The notes: generated from the letters alone by a model not told the origin. A DNA stretch of 64,000 nt from an uncultured Pseudomonadota bacterium (GCA_903861005.1 CAIOSP010000026.1:48310-112309); one strand, 5' to 3'. Numbered from the stretch's first letter, positions 9,134 to 18,483 are shown. Numbers and translations: made by a program.

Positions 9134-10872
9134 CAGCGCACCACCTGAACGCGGAGGTCACGGGCGATGTCCGCGAGCGCGGCGGAGACCTGATCGCCGC
9201 GGTTCACGCGGCGGTAGAGCCCACGGCCGGTCGTGAACGTGCCAAGCTGCGCGTCCGACTGCGAGCCCGCCGGCGCGATGGCCACCACGTGGGTGACCAC
9301 CGAGTCCTGGTCGAGCGCCTCCAGCGCCGCGGAGGTGTCGGCGAGGAAGATGTTGTTGCAGTCAGGGATGTCCGCCGCCAGCACGTTGGGGCCGCAGCGG
9401 GGGAAGGTGCTCGTCAGCAGCACGACCGTCGGCTCGCCGTTGGTGGATCGGTTGGCCAGGATCTCCCGCGCGCGGTTCAGGCCAGGCGCCGGGTTCGAGC
9501 CGGCCTCGTAGTAGGCACGGTCCTCGTACATCTGCGGCGTGTTGGCCGGGTTGTTGTAGCGAGGCTCGCCAGACTCGGGCACCGGCTGCAGACCACACGC
9601 CACCGATGGGATGGGACGATCGACGCGGCGACGGATGCTGTCCGGGCGTGACTCGTAGGGGTTGCCCGCGTGGCACTGAATGGGGCTGCGCACGCCGTTG
9701 GCCGCGTGCATGACGCGGTCGCGGCGAGGGTCCATGCCCAGGAAGAGCATGTTCTCAATGAAGAACCACACGCGGCACTGCGTGACCGTGTCGAGGGACC
9801 CATTCCAGTTGGCGGCGCCGACCGCGTTGACGCCGAGGTTGCCCCAGTAGTCGCGGTACATGCCCTGGACCGAATCGCTCGACGAGTCGTAGGGCCAGTA
9901 GAACTGCCCCTCCACGTTCGGGTTCGAGGGCCGCGGCTCAATGGCGTAGTAGTCGACGTACGGCGCCGCGAGCTCCAGGTCCTCACCCGCGTTCGTGTGA
10001 CGGTACGCGTGCAGGAACGCGTCCGAGCCCACGTTGCACGGCTCCACGCGCGCGAGCGTGGTGCGCGCAAGCTCGTGGTCACGGTGCACGGAGATGAACG
10101 GCGAGGTCGCCTCCTGCGGCGAGAAGCTCGACGTCAGCTGACCGGCGTCCGCGTCGTACAGCTGCTGCGGGTTGCGCAGGTCGTAGATCCAGCCAGCGCC
10201 CGCGTAGGCGACGACGGCGAAGTTGTCCCCCGGGACGCCATTGTCGACCAGCGCGTCCAGGAAGCTCTGCATGCCCGTCTGGATGCCCTCGATGTCGCCC
10301 TCGGTGAAGCGGCTGGTGTCCACCACCACGACGATGTCGCGGTTGCGGAACGCGGCGCGGACGCCGACGCCGAGCTTCATGCTCGAGAACCTCTTGCTGT
10401 CCGCGCTGTTGCCGGACGCGAGCCCCAGGGCGGAGCCAAAGATGGTGCCGATGCCGCCGGACGACTGCACGTTGACGGTGATCGCCTGCGGGATCGTGCC
10501 GTCACGGCGGAGGTCCCAGCGGGCGTCGAGCGTGCTGCGCTGTGCCTCCCAGTTCCAGCGACCCCAGTCGATCGCGACGTCGAAGGTCTGGCCGCCGCCG
10601 GCGACGGTGTTGGCAGACGACGCGATGGACGAGGCCGTGAGGGAGACCTTGTTCGCCGCGATCGCGCCCGCGGCCTCGGCTTCCTGGATGTCGGCCCCGT
10701 CGCGGATGGCGGCGAGCGCAGCCAGCGCACCCGCTTCGGCCGCGTTCTGGCCGTCGAGCTTGGCGACCTGCATGCGGCCGCCGTCGATCGAGAAGGCGAG
10801 GTACGAGAGCATGATCGAGCATGTCAGCACGAACAGGATGGTGTAATTGCCCCGGCGGTCTCTAAATTCCAT
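9133..10872 (-). CDS. TadG-like protein with VWA-like domain
   Basis: 579 residues. The N terminus MEFRDRRGNYTILFVLTCS is a Tad pseudopilin-type transmembrane anchor, followed by GQNAAEAGALAALAA, a common feature of TadG-like proteins. Residues around 180-260 resemble a von Willebrand factor A domain (RDIVVVVDTSRFTEGDI), but the MIDAS motif is incomplete (DTSRF in place of DxSxS), so metal-dependent adhesion is doubtful. The C-terminal half contains several cysteines. The ATG at 10872 is preceded by GGGAGG, which outweighs an upstream in-frame start. Likely role is a surface or periplasmic minor component of the Tad pilus. Confidence 0.87.
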   Translation of the reverse strand: MEFRDRRGNYTILFVLTCSIMLSYLAFSIDGGRMQVAKLDGQNAAEAGALAALAAIRDGADIQEAEAAGAIAANKVSLTASSIASSANTVAGGGQTFDVAIDWGRWNWEAQRSTLDARWDLRRDGTIPQAITVNVQSSGGIGTIFGSALGLASGNSADSKRFSSMKLGVGVRAAFRNRDIVVVVDTSRFTEGDIEGIQTGMQSFLDALVDNGVPGDNFAVVAYAGAGWIYDLRNPQQLYDADAGQLTSSFSPQEATSPFISVHRDHELARTTLARVEPCNVGSDAFLHAYRHTNAGEDLELAAPYVDYYAIEPRPSNPNVEGQFYWPYDSSSDSVQGMYRDYWGNLGVNAVGAANWNGSLDTVTQCRVWFFIENMLFLGMDPRRDRVMHAANGVRSPIQCHAGNPYESRPDSIRRRVDRPIPSVACGLQPVPESGEPRYNNPANTPQMYEDRAYYEAGSNPAPGLNRAREILANRSTNGEPTVVLLTSTFPRCGPNVLAADIPDCNNIFLADTSAALEALDQDSVVTHVVAIAPAGSQSDAQLGTFTTGRGLYRRVNRGDQVSAALADIARDLRVQVVR

Positions 10873-11010
10873 CCGAGCCTCCCAATACGCCTCAGATCGT
10901 AGCACGTCTTCCGGAGGGCGCACGCCGGATTTGTGGTCGATCGAGCGGTGAAATTTTTTTGCCGCCCGCAAGAAAATGTGCCTACCGGCAGATCCCAGGG
11001 GAATCGCTCC
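10873..11010. promoter_or_regulatory. Divergent intergenic region tadG-like / membrane protein
   Basis: 138 bp between two divergent genes. It holds the only strongly A/T-rich patch of the neighbourhood (GAAATTTTTTTG at about 10950-10961, then AAGAAAATG), which makes it the obvious place for back-to-back promoters. No clear -35/-10 pair could be assigned by eye. Confidence 0.5.
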
Positions 11011-11964
11011 TTGCCAACGATTCGTCTAGCGATGGTCCTGATGGTCGCCGTGGCGCTGGTCCACGCCCGGCCCGCGCTTGCCCACACCTTGGGCAATCGG
11101 CACGTCTCCCAGCTCTTTGAGATGGAACTCGCCCCCGACGGGGTGGTGCTGCGGCTCACGGTGGACGCGCCGCCCGAGCAGTGGGCGGCCTATGGCGGCG
11201 GCGCGGATCCGATTCAGAGCTCGCTGGATCGGCTCCACCAGGGCCTGATGGTGATCGTCGACAACGCCACCGTGCCGATTCGGGTGACCGACGCGCGCCC
11301 CATCTGGGACCTGGCCGGCGGCGCAAACAACCTGCAGGTGGTGGCGGTCGCAGACGTCGATCTGCGCGGGCGCCACACGCTGCGTATCGGCAACGCGAAC
11401 CTGTCCGACACCCCGAACTACCTCAATGACGAACTCACTGTGCCACCCGGCGCCGTGATCCACAGCACGTCGCTGCTACGCAAGACCGCGACCGGGCAAC
11501 TCGCGGATCGGTCCGGAGTCTGGGCGCAGTACGAGGCGCTCCGCTCCGTCTCGATCGACGCCACGCTGCCGCAGGACCCGCTGACGCTCGCGTTCGCGGC
11601 GCAGCGCCGGGGCGTGTGGACGCTGGCCCAGGCGCGCGAGCGGTCCGCGTGGGAGGCCTGGTCCGCCGGGCAGGACACGCCGGTGACCGTCGCCCTGGCC
11701 GCGCTGATCACCGCGCTGCTCGCCGCGACCGGAACCCGGCTCGCGTCGTCACGGGTGGCGACGGGCCTCGCGGTGCTCCTCCCCTCCTCCCTCTGGGTGT
11801 TGTTCGCGGGCGAATCGCCCTTCCGCGCCGTCCTGCTCGCCACATGGGTGGTCGGCGCGATGATCGGCGCGATCTGGGGCCGCGGCGCGGTCCGCGCAGG
11901 GCCCCTGGTCTACGGCGCCGCGCTGGTGGGCGCCGTCATCGCCGCGGCGCGCCTGATCGGCTAG
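11011..11964 (+). CDS. Exported/membrane protein with HTLGN N-terminal domain
   Basis: 317 residues if started at TTG 11011, which has AGGGGAA about 6 bp upstream; ATG 11032 is an alternative inside the same signal peptide. The signal sequence ends near ARPALA, so the mature protein begins HTLGNRHVSQLFEMEL. Short N-terminal HPLGN-type openings like this occur in periplasmic parts of HupE/nickel-transporter-like membrane proteins, but the match is weak and I would not name a function. The C-terminal third has three to four hydrophobic helices (about residues 210-315). It stands alone before the flippase-like gene. Confidence 0.75.
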   Translation: MPTIRLAMVLMVAVALVHARPALAHTLGNRHVSQLFEMELAPDGVVLRLTVDAPPEQWAAYGGGADPIQSSLDRLHQGLMVIVDNATVPIRVTDARPIWDLAGGANNLQVVAVADVDLRGRHTLRIGNANLSDTPNYLNDELTVPPGAVIHSTSLLRKTATGQLADRSGVWAQYEALRSVSIDATLPQDPLTLAFAAQRRGVWTLAQARERSAWEAWSAGQDTPVTVALAALITALLAATGTRLASSRVATGLAVLLPSSLWVLFAGESPFRAVLLATWVVGAMIGAIWGRGAVRAGPLVYGAALVGAVIAAARLIG

Positions 11965-11983
11965 GCGCCCACGCGAGGGCCGG

Positions 11984-12985
11984 ATGACCGAAGACCCGAA
12001 CCGCTCCGACGCGCCGATGGACGCGGCTGTCAATCCTCGCACCGCCATCGGCGTCACGCTGGGCTTGGCTGTGCTCGGCTACCTCGCGTTCGCGGTGTGG
12101 AGCGACCTCAAGCGCACCACCGACGCGCTCGGCACCTTCCGCTGGTCGCTGTACCTGCCGGTGCTCGCCCTCACCTTGGTGAACTACGGCCTGCGCTTCG
12201 CCAAGTGGTCCTGGCTGCTCAACCACCTGGGCGTGAACATGCCGCGCAAGGCCAACGCGTGGGCGTTCACGGCGGGCCTCGGCATGGTCGTCTCTCCCGG
12301 CAAGGCGGGCGAGCTGGTGAAGCCCTGGCTGGTCCGCGAGGTCACGGGTGTGCCCATGGCGCGCACGCTCCCCGCGCTGTTCACCGAGCGCATGACCGAC
12401 GGCGTCGCGGTCGTCGTGCTCTCCGCGTTTGGCGTGTCCACCTTCGTGCCTGACAGCACCGGCCTGATCCTGGGCACGCTCGGCACGCTGACCGTGGGCC
12501 TGGTCGTGTTCAGCATCTACCCACTGACGGACGCCATCCTGCGCGTGTTCGGGCGCCTGCCGCTCGTCGGTCGCTTCGAGGCCAAGCTGACGGAGATGGT
12601 GCACTCGCTGCGCACCTGCCTCGGGCCCACGGCGCTGGTCGTCACGCTGATCTTGTCGATGGTCGCGTGGTTCGCCGAGTGTGTCGGCTACTGGCTCGTC
12701 TTCCAGGGCCTCGGCGTCGACTGCTCGATCGAGCTGGCCACGTTCCTGTACGCGTTCGCCACCGTGTTCGGGGCGGCCATGCCCGGCGGTCTGGGCGTCG
12801 CCGACGCGGCGCTGGTCAGCGGCGCCATCAAGTTCATCCCGGGCCTCGACCCCTCGGTCGCGCTGGTCGCTGCGCTGCTGATCCGGTTCGCGACACTTTG
12901 GTTCGGCGTGCTGCTCGGCGTCGTGCCGCTGCTGCGCCTGGACGCCGTGGTCCGCGACGGCCGCGCTGAGCTCGCGGCCGCCTAG
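11984..12985 (+). CDS. LPG-synthetase-TM / UPF0104 flippase-like membrane protein
   Basis: 333 residues with about eight predicted membrane helices. It shows family features of the lysylphosphatidylglycerol-synthetase transmembrane region (AglD/MprF flippase-like): YGLRFAKWSWLL, then GLGMVVSPGKAGELVKPWLV, ALFTERMTDGVAV and the late GGLGVADAAL. Members move or modify lipid-linked substrates; the substrate here is not visible. The catalytic cytosolic MprF domain is absent, so an aminoacyl transferase activity is unlikely. Confidence 0.85.
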   Translation: MTEDPNRSDAPMDAAVNPRTAIGVTLGLAVLGYLAFAVWSDLKRTTDALGTFRWSLYLPVLALTLVNYGLRFAKWSWLLNHLGVNMPRKANAWAFTAGLGMVVSPGKAGELVKPWLVREVTGVPMARTLPALFTERMTDGVAVVVLSAFGVSTFVPDSTGLILGTLGTLTVGLVVFSIYPLTDAILRVFGRLPLVGRFEAKLTEMVHSLRTCLGPTALVVTLILSMVAWFAECVGYWLVFQGLGVDCSIELATFLYAFATVFGAAMPGGLGVADAALVSGAIKFIPGLDPSVALVAALLIRFATLWFGVLLGVVPLLRLDAVVRDGRAELAAA

Positions 12986-13011
12986 CCCTCCCCTCACCGT
13001 CCGAGGTGCGC

Positions 13012-13818
13012 ATGTTCCTCGCCGCCGCCATCCAGATGACCTCGACCTCAGACGTGGAGGGCACGTTCGCGCAGGCCGAGTCGCTGATCCGACGCGCGGC
13101 GGCGCGCGGCGCCAAGCTGGTGGTCACGCCTGAGAACACCAACTTCCTGGGCCCGCACGACGCCAAGGTCCGCAACGCGGAGCCGGTCACGGGCCCGACG
13201 ATCGCGCGGTTCGCCGCCCTCGCGCGCGACCTCGATCTGACGCTGATCGTCGGCAGCTTCAACGAGCTCGCAGACGACCGCACGCGCTGCCACAACACCA
13301 CGGTCGTGCTCGCGCCAGACGGGTCGATCCAGGGCAGCTACCGTAAGGTCCACCTGTTCGACGTCGACGTGTCGGCCGACGTGCGCTTCCAGGAGTCCAC
13401 GACGGTGGAGCCCGGCGACAAGGTCGTGGTGATCGACACGCCGCTCGCCCGCATCGGCCTGTCGATCTGCTACGACCTCCGCTTCCCCGAGCTCTACCGG
13501 GCGCTGGTCGACCGCGGCGCCGAGGTGATCACCATCCCGGCCGCGTTCACGCTCCACACCGGCAAGGATCACTGGCACACGCTGATCCGCGCGCGCGCGA
13601 TCGAGACGCAGACGTGGGTCATCGCACCCGGGCAGTCTGGCAAGCATGACGACGGCGGCCTGCGCCACAGCTACGGTCACTCGATGATCGTCGACCCGTG
13701 GGGCGTGATCGTCGCCGAAGCGTCGGACGGGCCAGGCTTGGCCGTCGCCGAGATCGACCTCGACAAGATGCGCGCCGTCCGCGCCGCCATCCCGGTCTGC
13801 AACCACCGCAGGCTGTGA
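13012..13818 (+). CDS. Carbon-nitrogen hydrolase, NIT1-type (deaminated glutathione amidase-like)
   Basis: 268 residues, a single-domain nitrilase fold. The catalytic triad is visible as Glu41 (TPENTNF), Lys112 (YRKVHLFD) and Cys153 (SICYDLRFPELYR). The combination RKVHLFDVD and CYDLRFPE is the signature of the Nit1/YbeM/YafV branch, which removes the amide from deaminated glutathione or hydrolyses other omega-amides. The ATG at 13012 has GAGG 5 bp upstream; a GTG at 13006 is an alternative. It converges on the radical SAM gene. Confidence 0.92.
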   Translation: MFLAAAIQMTSTSDVEGTFAQAESLIRRAAARGAKLVVTPENTNFLGPHDAKVRNAEPVTGPTIARFAALARDLDLTLIVGSFNELADDRTRCHNTTVVLAPDGSIQGSYRKVHLFDVDVSADVRFQESTTVEPGDKVVVIDTPLARIGLSICYDLRFPELYRALVDRGAEVITIPAAFTLHTGKDHWHTLIRARAIETQTWVIAPGQSGKHDDGGLRHSYGHSMIVDPWGVIVAEASDGPGLAVAEIDLDKMRAVRAAIPVCNHRRL

Positions 13819-13863
13819 CGGGCGCCGCTTGACACGTCGCCGGGCTCCCGTCCCGGGTGAGAC

Positions 13864-15345
13864 CTACGATGTGCCGCCGGGCTCCCCATGGGCCGAGGTC
13901 CGCGGCACCGTGCACAAGCTGAGCACCTCGACCACACGCGCCGGGTCCGGCTCTCGCGTCGTGTGCGTGCTCGCGTATTGCGGGTGCACGCCGGAGCATA
14001 GGTTGCGCGCCGGGCAGCCCTCACACGCCGCGAAGGGGTAGATCCGCACGGCGTTCAGGTTGGGGATCAGCCGGATGCGCAGGCCGCGGATGTCGTCGGG
14101 ATCCAGCTGACAGGGCGGCAGGTTGGACAGCGCGATCTCGGTGCGCACGTGCTCCACGGACTCGCGCGCCTGGAGCAGCTGCGCGGTGATCTGCGCGAAC
14201 TCCGGGAATTGGCTCTGGTAGGCGGTGTTGCCCTCGAGGGAGTCCGGGTAGAACACCCGCACCGACAGCCGCTCCGGCGTGTAGCGCGCGCTCAGCGCCG
14301 CGATCGTCGCGCCGAGTGAGCCCACGTTCCGATCGGTCACCACGATGCCCAGCTTGAACGCCACGCCGAGCGCCGCGAGGTTGTCGATCGCCTGGAACAC
14401 CGCGGCGTGCGCGCCTGGGTTGCCGCACATCGCGGTGAAGGTGGCGGCGTCGTTCGCGTGGACGGTGAGGTCGAACACGATCGCCCGCCCGGCGAACTGC
14501 CGGGCGAACGTGCGGTCCGCGAGCTCAAGCCCTGGCGTGTGCACCACGAGCCGCATGCCGCGCGCCGCGACCAGCTCCAGCATCGCGGGCAGGCCCGGGT
14601 AGCGGAGCAGATCGTCCGACCACATCGTCAGCTCCGGCGAGGGCATCGCGTCCAGCGCCCGCGCGAACTGCGCCAGGATCGACGCCTGAGTCGTCGCGTC
14701 CGGCGGCGGCAGATCGCGGGGCTCGTCCGCCGCCGTGCGCGGGCAGAACACGCAGTGCATCTGGCAGGTCGCGTGACGGCGATCGAGCTCGATGCCGAGC
14801 ACGTCCCGAGAGACGATCGCCACGCGCAGGTCCACGTCGGCGCCGCGCCCCACCGTGGCGCCCACCAGCCGCGCCAGCACCGAGCGATCGTGGCGCGCGG
14901 GGTACCCGTGCTGCCCGTCGTCCAGCCAACGACGCAGCTGCGTCAGGTCCTCGTCGACCCGTCGCCGCAGGGTGTCGAGCGCGGGCGTCCGTCCGGCCAT
15001 GAACCGCACGTCGTGCGAGAGTACCACCCGCACCCGCGTGCCTCCAGGCGCCTCAGCCAGCTCGAAGCGAAGCTCGGTGCGCGCGCGCCGCCAGTCGCGC
15101 ACCCACACCACCAGGCTCCCCGGCTCGTAGGCCATGAGGGTCCACGTCGCCGGCAGGGTCACGCCGAGCCGTTTGCGCCACACCCGCGCCTGCGCGCCCA
15201 CGCGCACCGGGCCTTGGTCCAGCTGCCGGGACGCGACCACACCCGCGCGCCACGCGTGAATCAGATCGCCCGACGACAGCGCCGCCGCCACCAGGGCGGG
15301 CGGTCGACGAAGGACGGTCTCTTGATCCAGCTCGACCTTGGCCAA
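13864..15345 (-). CDS. SRPBCC-radical SAM fusion protein
   Basis: 493 residues in two parts. Residues 1 to about 145 look like a START/SRPBCC-type ligand-binding domain (alternating strands, a C-terminal helix TLRRRVDEDLTQLRRWL). Residues about 170-430 are a radical SAM domain with the cluster motif CQMHCVFC (Cys194, 198, 201: C-x3-C-x2-C). A cysteine-rich tail, PPCQLDPDD then CEGCPARNLC (441, 444, 450), resembles the auxiliary-cluster (SPASM/twitch-like) region. Radical SAM enzymes cleave S-adenosylmethionine to start radical chemistry; the SRPBCC part may present a hydrophobic substrate. The start is TTG 15345, with GGAG 7 bp upstream. Substrate unknown; the domain fusion is unusual. Confidence 0.85.
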   Translation of the reverse strand: MAKVELDQETVLRRPPALVAAALSSGDLIHAWRAGVVASRQLDQGPVRVGAQARVWRKRLGVTLPATWTLMAYEPGSLVVWVRDWRRARTELRFELAEAPGGTRVRVVLSHDVRFMAGRTPALDTLRRRVDEDLTQLRRWLDDGQHGYPARHDRSVLARLVGATVGRGADVDLRVAIVSRDVLGIELDRRHATCQMHCVFCPRTAADEPRDLPPPDATTQASILAQFARALDAMPSPELTMWSDDLLRYPGLPAMLELVAARGMRLVVHTPGLELADRTFARQFAGRAIVFDLTVHANDAATFTAMCGNPGAHAAVFQAIDNLAALGVAFKLGIVVTDRNVGSLGATIAALSARYTPERLSVRVFYPDSLEGNTAYQSQFPEFAQITAQLLQARESVEHVRTEIALSNLPPCQLDPDDIRGLRIRLIPNLNAVRIYPFAACEGCPARNLCSGVHPQYASTHTTREPDPARVVEVLSLCTVPRTSAHGEPGGTS

Positions 15346-15381
15346 CTTCGCTCCGTTCGCAACGGGTACTCTGCGCGCGCC

Positions 15382-16350
15382 TCAGCCGCCCGTGCCGCCG
15401 ACCCGGGCGTGCTCGAGCTCCCACACCCGCTTGAACTCGGCCAGCGCCTGATCGGCGTCCGCAACACGCGCGTCATAAGTCGCCTGATCGGGGACACGGC
15501 CCTGCACGAACGCGTCCAAGACCGACGTGTACACGTCCAGGTAGTGTGTGCAGGCGTCCAGATAGGCCTGACGCGCCGCGCGCTCGGCGGGGTCGGGCGG
15601 CGCCTGGACCAGCAGCTTGCGCGCCTCCACGGGCCGACGAGCCACGCGCAGGAACGAGTCCAGCATGCGACGCCGGACCATCTCCTTGCTGAAGCCTTGG
15701 TTGAACGCGAGCTGGCCGTAGAGCATGCGCAGCATCGGCAGCGCATGCCCGTCGTTCTCGACCTCACGGCTCCACATGCCCGGGTCCGGCTGCGCGGCGC
15801 CCGATGTGTACCCCATGGGGATCGCCGAATTCCACTCCAGCACCGCGGCGTCCGTCGCGGCGAGGGCGTCGTGCACGTGCTTGCGGGCGTTCACCTGCTC
15901 GTCGACAGACTCTTGGAGCGTTCGCCGGGTGTAGTCCAAATCGTCGGCGACGCGCGCTAGGTGCGTGAGCAACACGTCGGTCGAGCGATCGTGGCTGGCG
16001 ATGGTCTTCAGCGCCGCGTCGTAGAGCGACCCCGCCTCGCCACAGGCCTCGTTCAGCTTGGCGTCATCGAATGGGAGGCCCTGCGCGCGCACCGACTCTG
16101 CCGTCAGCGGATCAAACAGCGCGTGGCAGCGAGCGGCGCTGCTCGTGACCGACGCGAGGAACGGCGCAAGACCCACGACGAACGCCTCGTCGTCGGCGTT
16201 TAGGACCGAACGCATGGCCCCACCGTGCGACGCAGGCTCCGACAGCGCTTGCGACGGCGCCTGGGCCGGCGCGGACGCCGCAGGCTCAGGCGGGGCGCCC
16301 GCGCACCCGCCCAACCAAGCCACAAGCAGCCAGCGCCCGATGTGCCGCAT
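15382..16350 (-). CDS. Lipoprotein, possibly DUF3829-like
   Basis: 322 residues. Lipobox WLGGC (Cys16), then a Pro/Ala-rich linker (about 17-45) and an all-helical domain with repeated Asp/Ala/Leu helices. The start is well supported: GGAGGTTGGA directly precedes the ATG. The mature helical domain resembles DUF3829-type periplasmic lipoproteins in composition and size, but this is a weak impression. Function unknown. It lies between the radical SAM and aminotransferase genes on the same strand with short gaps. Confidence 0.78.
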   Translation of the reverse strand: MRHIGRWLLVAWLGGCAGAPPEPAASAPAQAPSQALSEPASHGGAMRSVLNADDEAFVVGLAPFLASVTSSAARCHALFDPLTAESVRAQGLPFDDAKLNEACGEAGSLYDAALKTIASHDRSTDVLLTHLARVADDLDYTRRTLQESVDEQVNARKHVHDALAATDAAVLEWNSAIPMGYTSGAAQPDPGMWSREVENDGHALPMLRMLYGQLAFNQGFSKEMVRRRMLDSFLRVARRPVEARKLLVQAPPDPAERAARQAYLDACTHYLDVYTSVLDAFVQGRVPDQATYDARVADADQALAEFKRVWELEHARVGGTGG

Positions 16351-16401
16351 TCCAACCTCCGCTCGCCGTTATCCCACGGACTGTGGCGGGCCCAGGCGCG
16401 C

Positions 16402-17544
16402 TCACGCCGTGGCGTCGAGCAGCTGCCTGAGGATGGCCACCCCGCGGCGGGTGCGCTCCGGCTCCACGGCCGTGTAGCAGAGCCGCGCGTGCCGCGGGTA
16501 CGGACCAAAGCTCGTCCCCGGCGCGAGCAGGATCCCGCGCTCCACGCACAGGCCCAGGAAGGCGTCCACGTCCCGGTCGCCCAGGTCGAGGAACAGGAAG
16601 GTGCTGCCCTGCGGCGCAGGCACGCCCAGCATCGCGGCGATCTCCCGCCCGAGCGACGCGTAGGTCTCCCGGGCGCGCGACACCCAGGCGTCGCCCTCAG
16701 CGCCCAACGCGCGGAGGGCGGCGATCTGCGTGACGTGCGGCGCGCAGTAGTACGTGTAGGTCGCCACCTTTCGCGCGGCGGCGATCACCGACGCCGGGCC
16801 CACCACGTAGCCAACGCGGTTTCCGGCCATGCCGTAGGCCTTCGAGAAGGACCAGGCCGAGATCGTGCGCTCGGGCGCGAAGGTGCGCGCGTAGGCGTGC
16901 CCGCCCACGTACGACAGGTCCTCGTAGACCTCGTCGGAGATCAGCCACAGGCCCTGCGCGCGCGCCCAAAGCGCGAGCGCCTCCACCACGTCCGCGCCCA
17001 GCACCAGCCCCGTAGGGTTGTTGGGCGTGTTGAAGTAGATCGCCACCGTCCGCTCGGTCCGGTAGCGGTCGAGCGTCGCCGCCACGTCCGCCGCCGTGAT
17101 GCCCTCGCCCATGAACGGCACCGCGACCGGCACCCCACCGTATAGCCGCGTGGTGCCCGAGATCAGCGGCCAGGCAGGCGACAGGATCATCACCTCGCCG
17201 CCCACCGGCACGATCGCGCCCAGCGCCACCAGGTACCCGGCGGTCGCCCCCGCCGGGATCACCACCTCCTCCGGCGCCACCGGCACGCCGGTCCGCGCCG
17301 CCACCCGCCGCGCCACGGCCTCGATCAGCCCCGCATGGCCAGGCACCGGCGTGTACCGGTTGTGACCCGGGTCGGTGTCCAGGTGGATGTCCTCGGTGCG
17401 ACAGCCCTCAGGGGGCGCCATCCAGGTGTCGCCAACGTGAAACGGGAACGTCTCGCCCTTCACCTCGCCAAAGCGGGCCAGCAGCGACGAGTAGACCGCA
17501 CCCGGGAGCGCAGCGATTCGAGGGGCGAGCGGGGGGGTCGACAT
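16402..17544 (-). CDS. Class I/II PLP-dependent aminotransferase
   Basis: 380 residues, fold type I aminotransferase. Motifs are NTPNNPTGLVL (Asn binding PLP), LISDEVYEDL (Asp204 and Tyr207) and SFSKAYGMAGNRVGY with Schiff-base Lys235; an Arg near residue 366 (PRHARLCY) would bind the substrate carboxylate. Size and motifs suit an aspartate- or aromatic-type aminotransferase; specificity cannot be read. The ATG is preceded by GAGGTTGGG. The antiporter gene upstream ends 12 bp before this gene's start, so co-transcription is possible. Confidence 0.92.
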   Translation of the reverse strand: MSTPPLAPRIAALPGAVYSSLLARFGEVKGETFPFHVGDTWMAPPEGCRTEDIHLDTDPGHNRYTPVPGHAGLIEAVARRVAARTGVPVAPEEVVIPAGATAGYLVALGAIVPVGGEVMILSPAWPLISGTTRLYGGVPVAVPFMGEGITAADVAATLDRYRTERTVAIYFNTPNNPTGLVLGADVVEALALWARAQGLWLISDEVYEDLSYVGGHAYARTFAPERTISAWSFSKAYGMAGNRVGYVVGPASVIAAARKVATYTYYCAPHVTQIAALRALGAEGDAWVSRARETYASLGREIAAMLGVPAPQGSTFLFLDLGDRDVDAFLGLCVERGILLAPGTSFGPYPRHARLCYTAVEPERTRRGVAILRQLLDATA

Positions 17545-17556
17545 CCCAACCTCAGA

Positions 17557-18483
17557 TCAGGTGAACAGCGCCTGGGCCACGTACCCAAGCCACGCCGCGA
17601 TCAGCAGCCCGCCTTCCAGGCGAGAGAGCGTGCCGCCGCGCAGCACCAGCGGCAGCCACAGCGCCGACATCACGCCCGCGGCCGCCACCTCACGCCACAA
17701 GTTGTGGTCGACGAGCACGATCGGCTCCAGCATCGCGGCCAGCCCGAGCCCCATGCTGACGCTCAACAGCGTGGTCGACAGCGCGTTGCCCACCACGCCG
17801 CTCGGCGACTCGGTCGAAAGAAGCGCCGACAGCAGGTCGTGCGACCGCAGCGCGAGCGCGACCGCGGTGGCCGCGATCACGCGCGCCGACGTGCCTAGCT
17901 CGTCGGCCACGCCGATCGCCCCCAGCGCGACGAACCACGCGCCGCCCACCACCATCGCGCCGCCCACCACCGTCACGGCCAGGTCGACCACAAAGTCGTC
18001 CGTCGGCGCGCGCGCGGCGGCGCCGTCGTCTTGAACCCGGCCGTCGATCGCGTCGCGCAGCACCAACAGCGTGTAGGACACACCGATCGCCACCATCGAA
18101 AGGCCGTCGATCCGCCCGATCACGCCGTCGTGCAGCGCGATCGGCACCGCGGCGCTCAGCGCGAGCAGCCCCGGCACCTCACGGCGCACCAGCTCCCGCG
18201 ACACATCGGCCACGCCGCGGAGCGCCGCCACGCCCACCACCAGCGCCAGCGACACCACGTTGGCGCCCAGCACTGCGGCCATGGCCAGCGTGCCCTCACC
18301 CGCCACCGCGGCCGTGGTGGACAAGCCAACCTCGGGCGCCAGCGCGCCGTACGCCGCGACCGTGACGCCGATCACCACGACCGGCACCTGCAGCAGCAGC
18401 GACAGCCGCACCGCACCACGGAGAAACATCTCCGCGCCGCCGAGCAGCAAGACGAGGCCGACGATGGCGGACAGCCAAACCAA
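17557..18483 (-). CDS. Na+/Ca2+-exchanger-type cation antiporter (YrbG/CaxA-like)
   Basis: 308 residues with about ten membrane helices arranged as two inverted halves. The alpha-repeat regions are VTVAAYGALAPEVGLSTTAA in the first half and ATAVALALRSHDLLSALLST in the second. In canonical exchangers these carry G(T/S)S(x)PE; here the first is GALAPE and the second replaces the acidic Glu with His-Asp, so transport ions may differ. The start is TTG 18483 with GGGGGA 7 bp upstream, giving the normal family length; the open frame continues further upstream without membrane-protein character. Divergent from the TonB receptor. Confidence 0.85.
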   Translation of the reverse strand: MVWLSAIVGLVLLLGGAEMFLRGAVRLSLLLQVPVVVIGVTVAAYGALAPEVGLSTTAAVAGEGTLAMAAVLGANVVSLALVVGVAALRGVADVSRELVRREVPGLLALSAAVPIALHDGVIGRIDGLSMVAIGVSYTLLVLRDAIDGRVQDDGAAARAPTDDFVVDLAVTVVGGAMVVGGAWFVALGAIGVADELGTSARVIAATAVALALRSHDLLSALLSTESPSGVVGNALSTTLLSVSMGLGLAAMLEPIVLVDHNLWREVAAAGVMSALWLPLVLRGGTLSRLEGGLLIAAWLGYVAQALFT

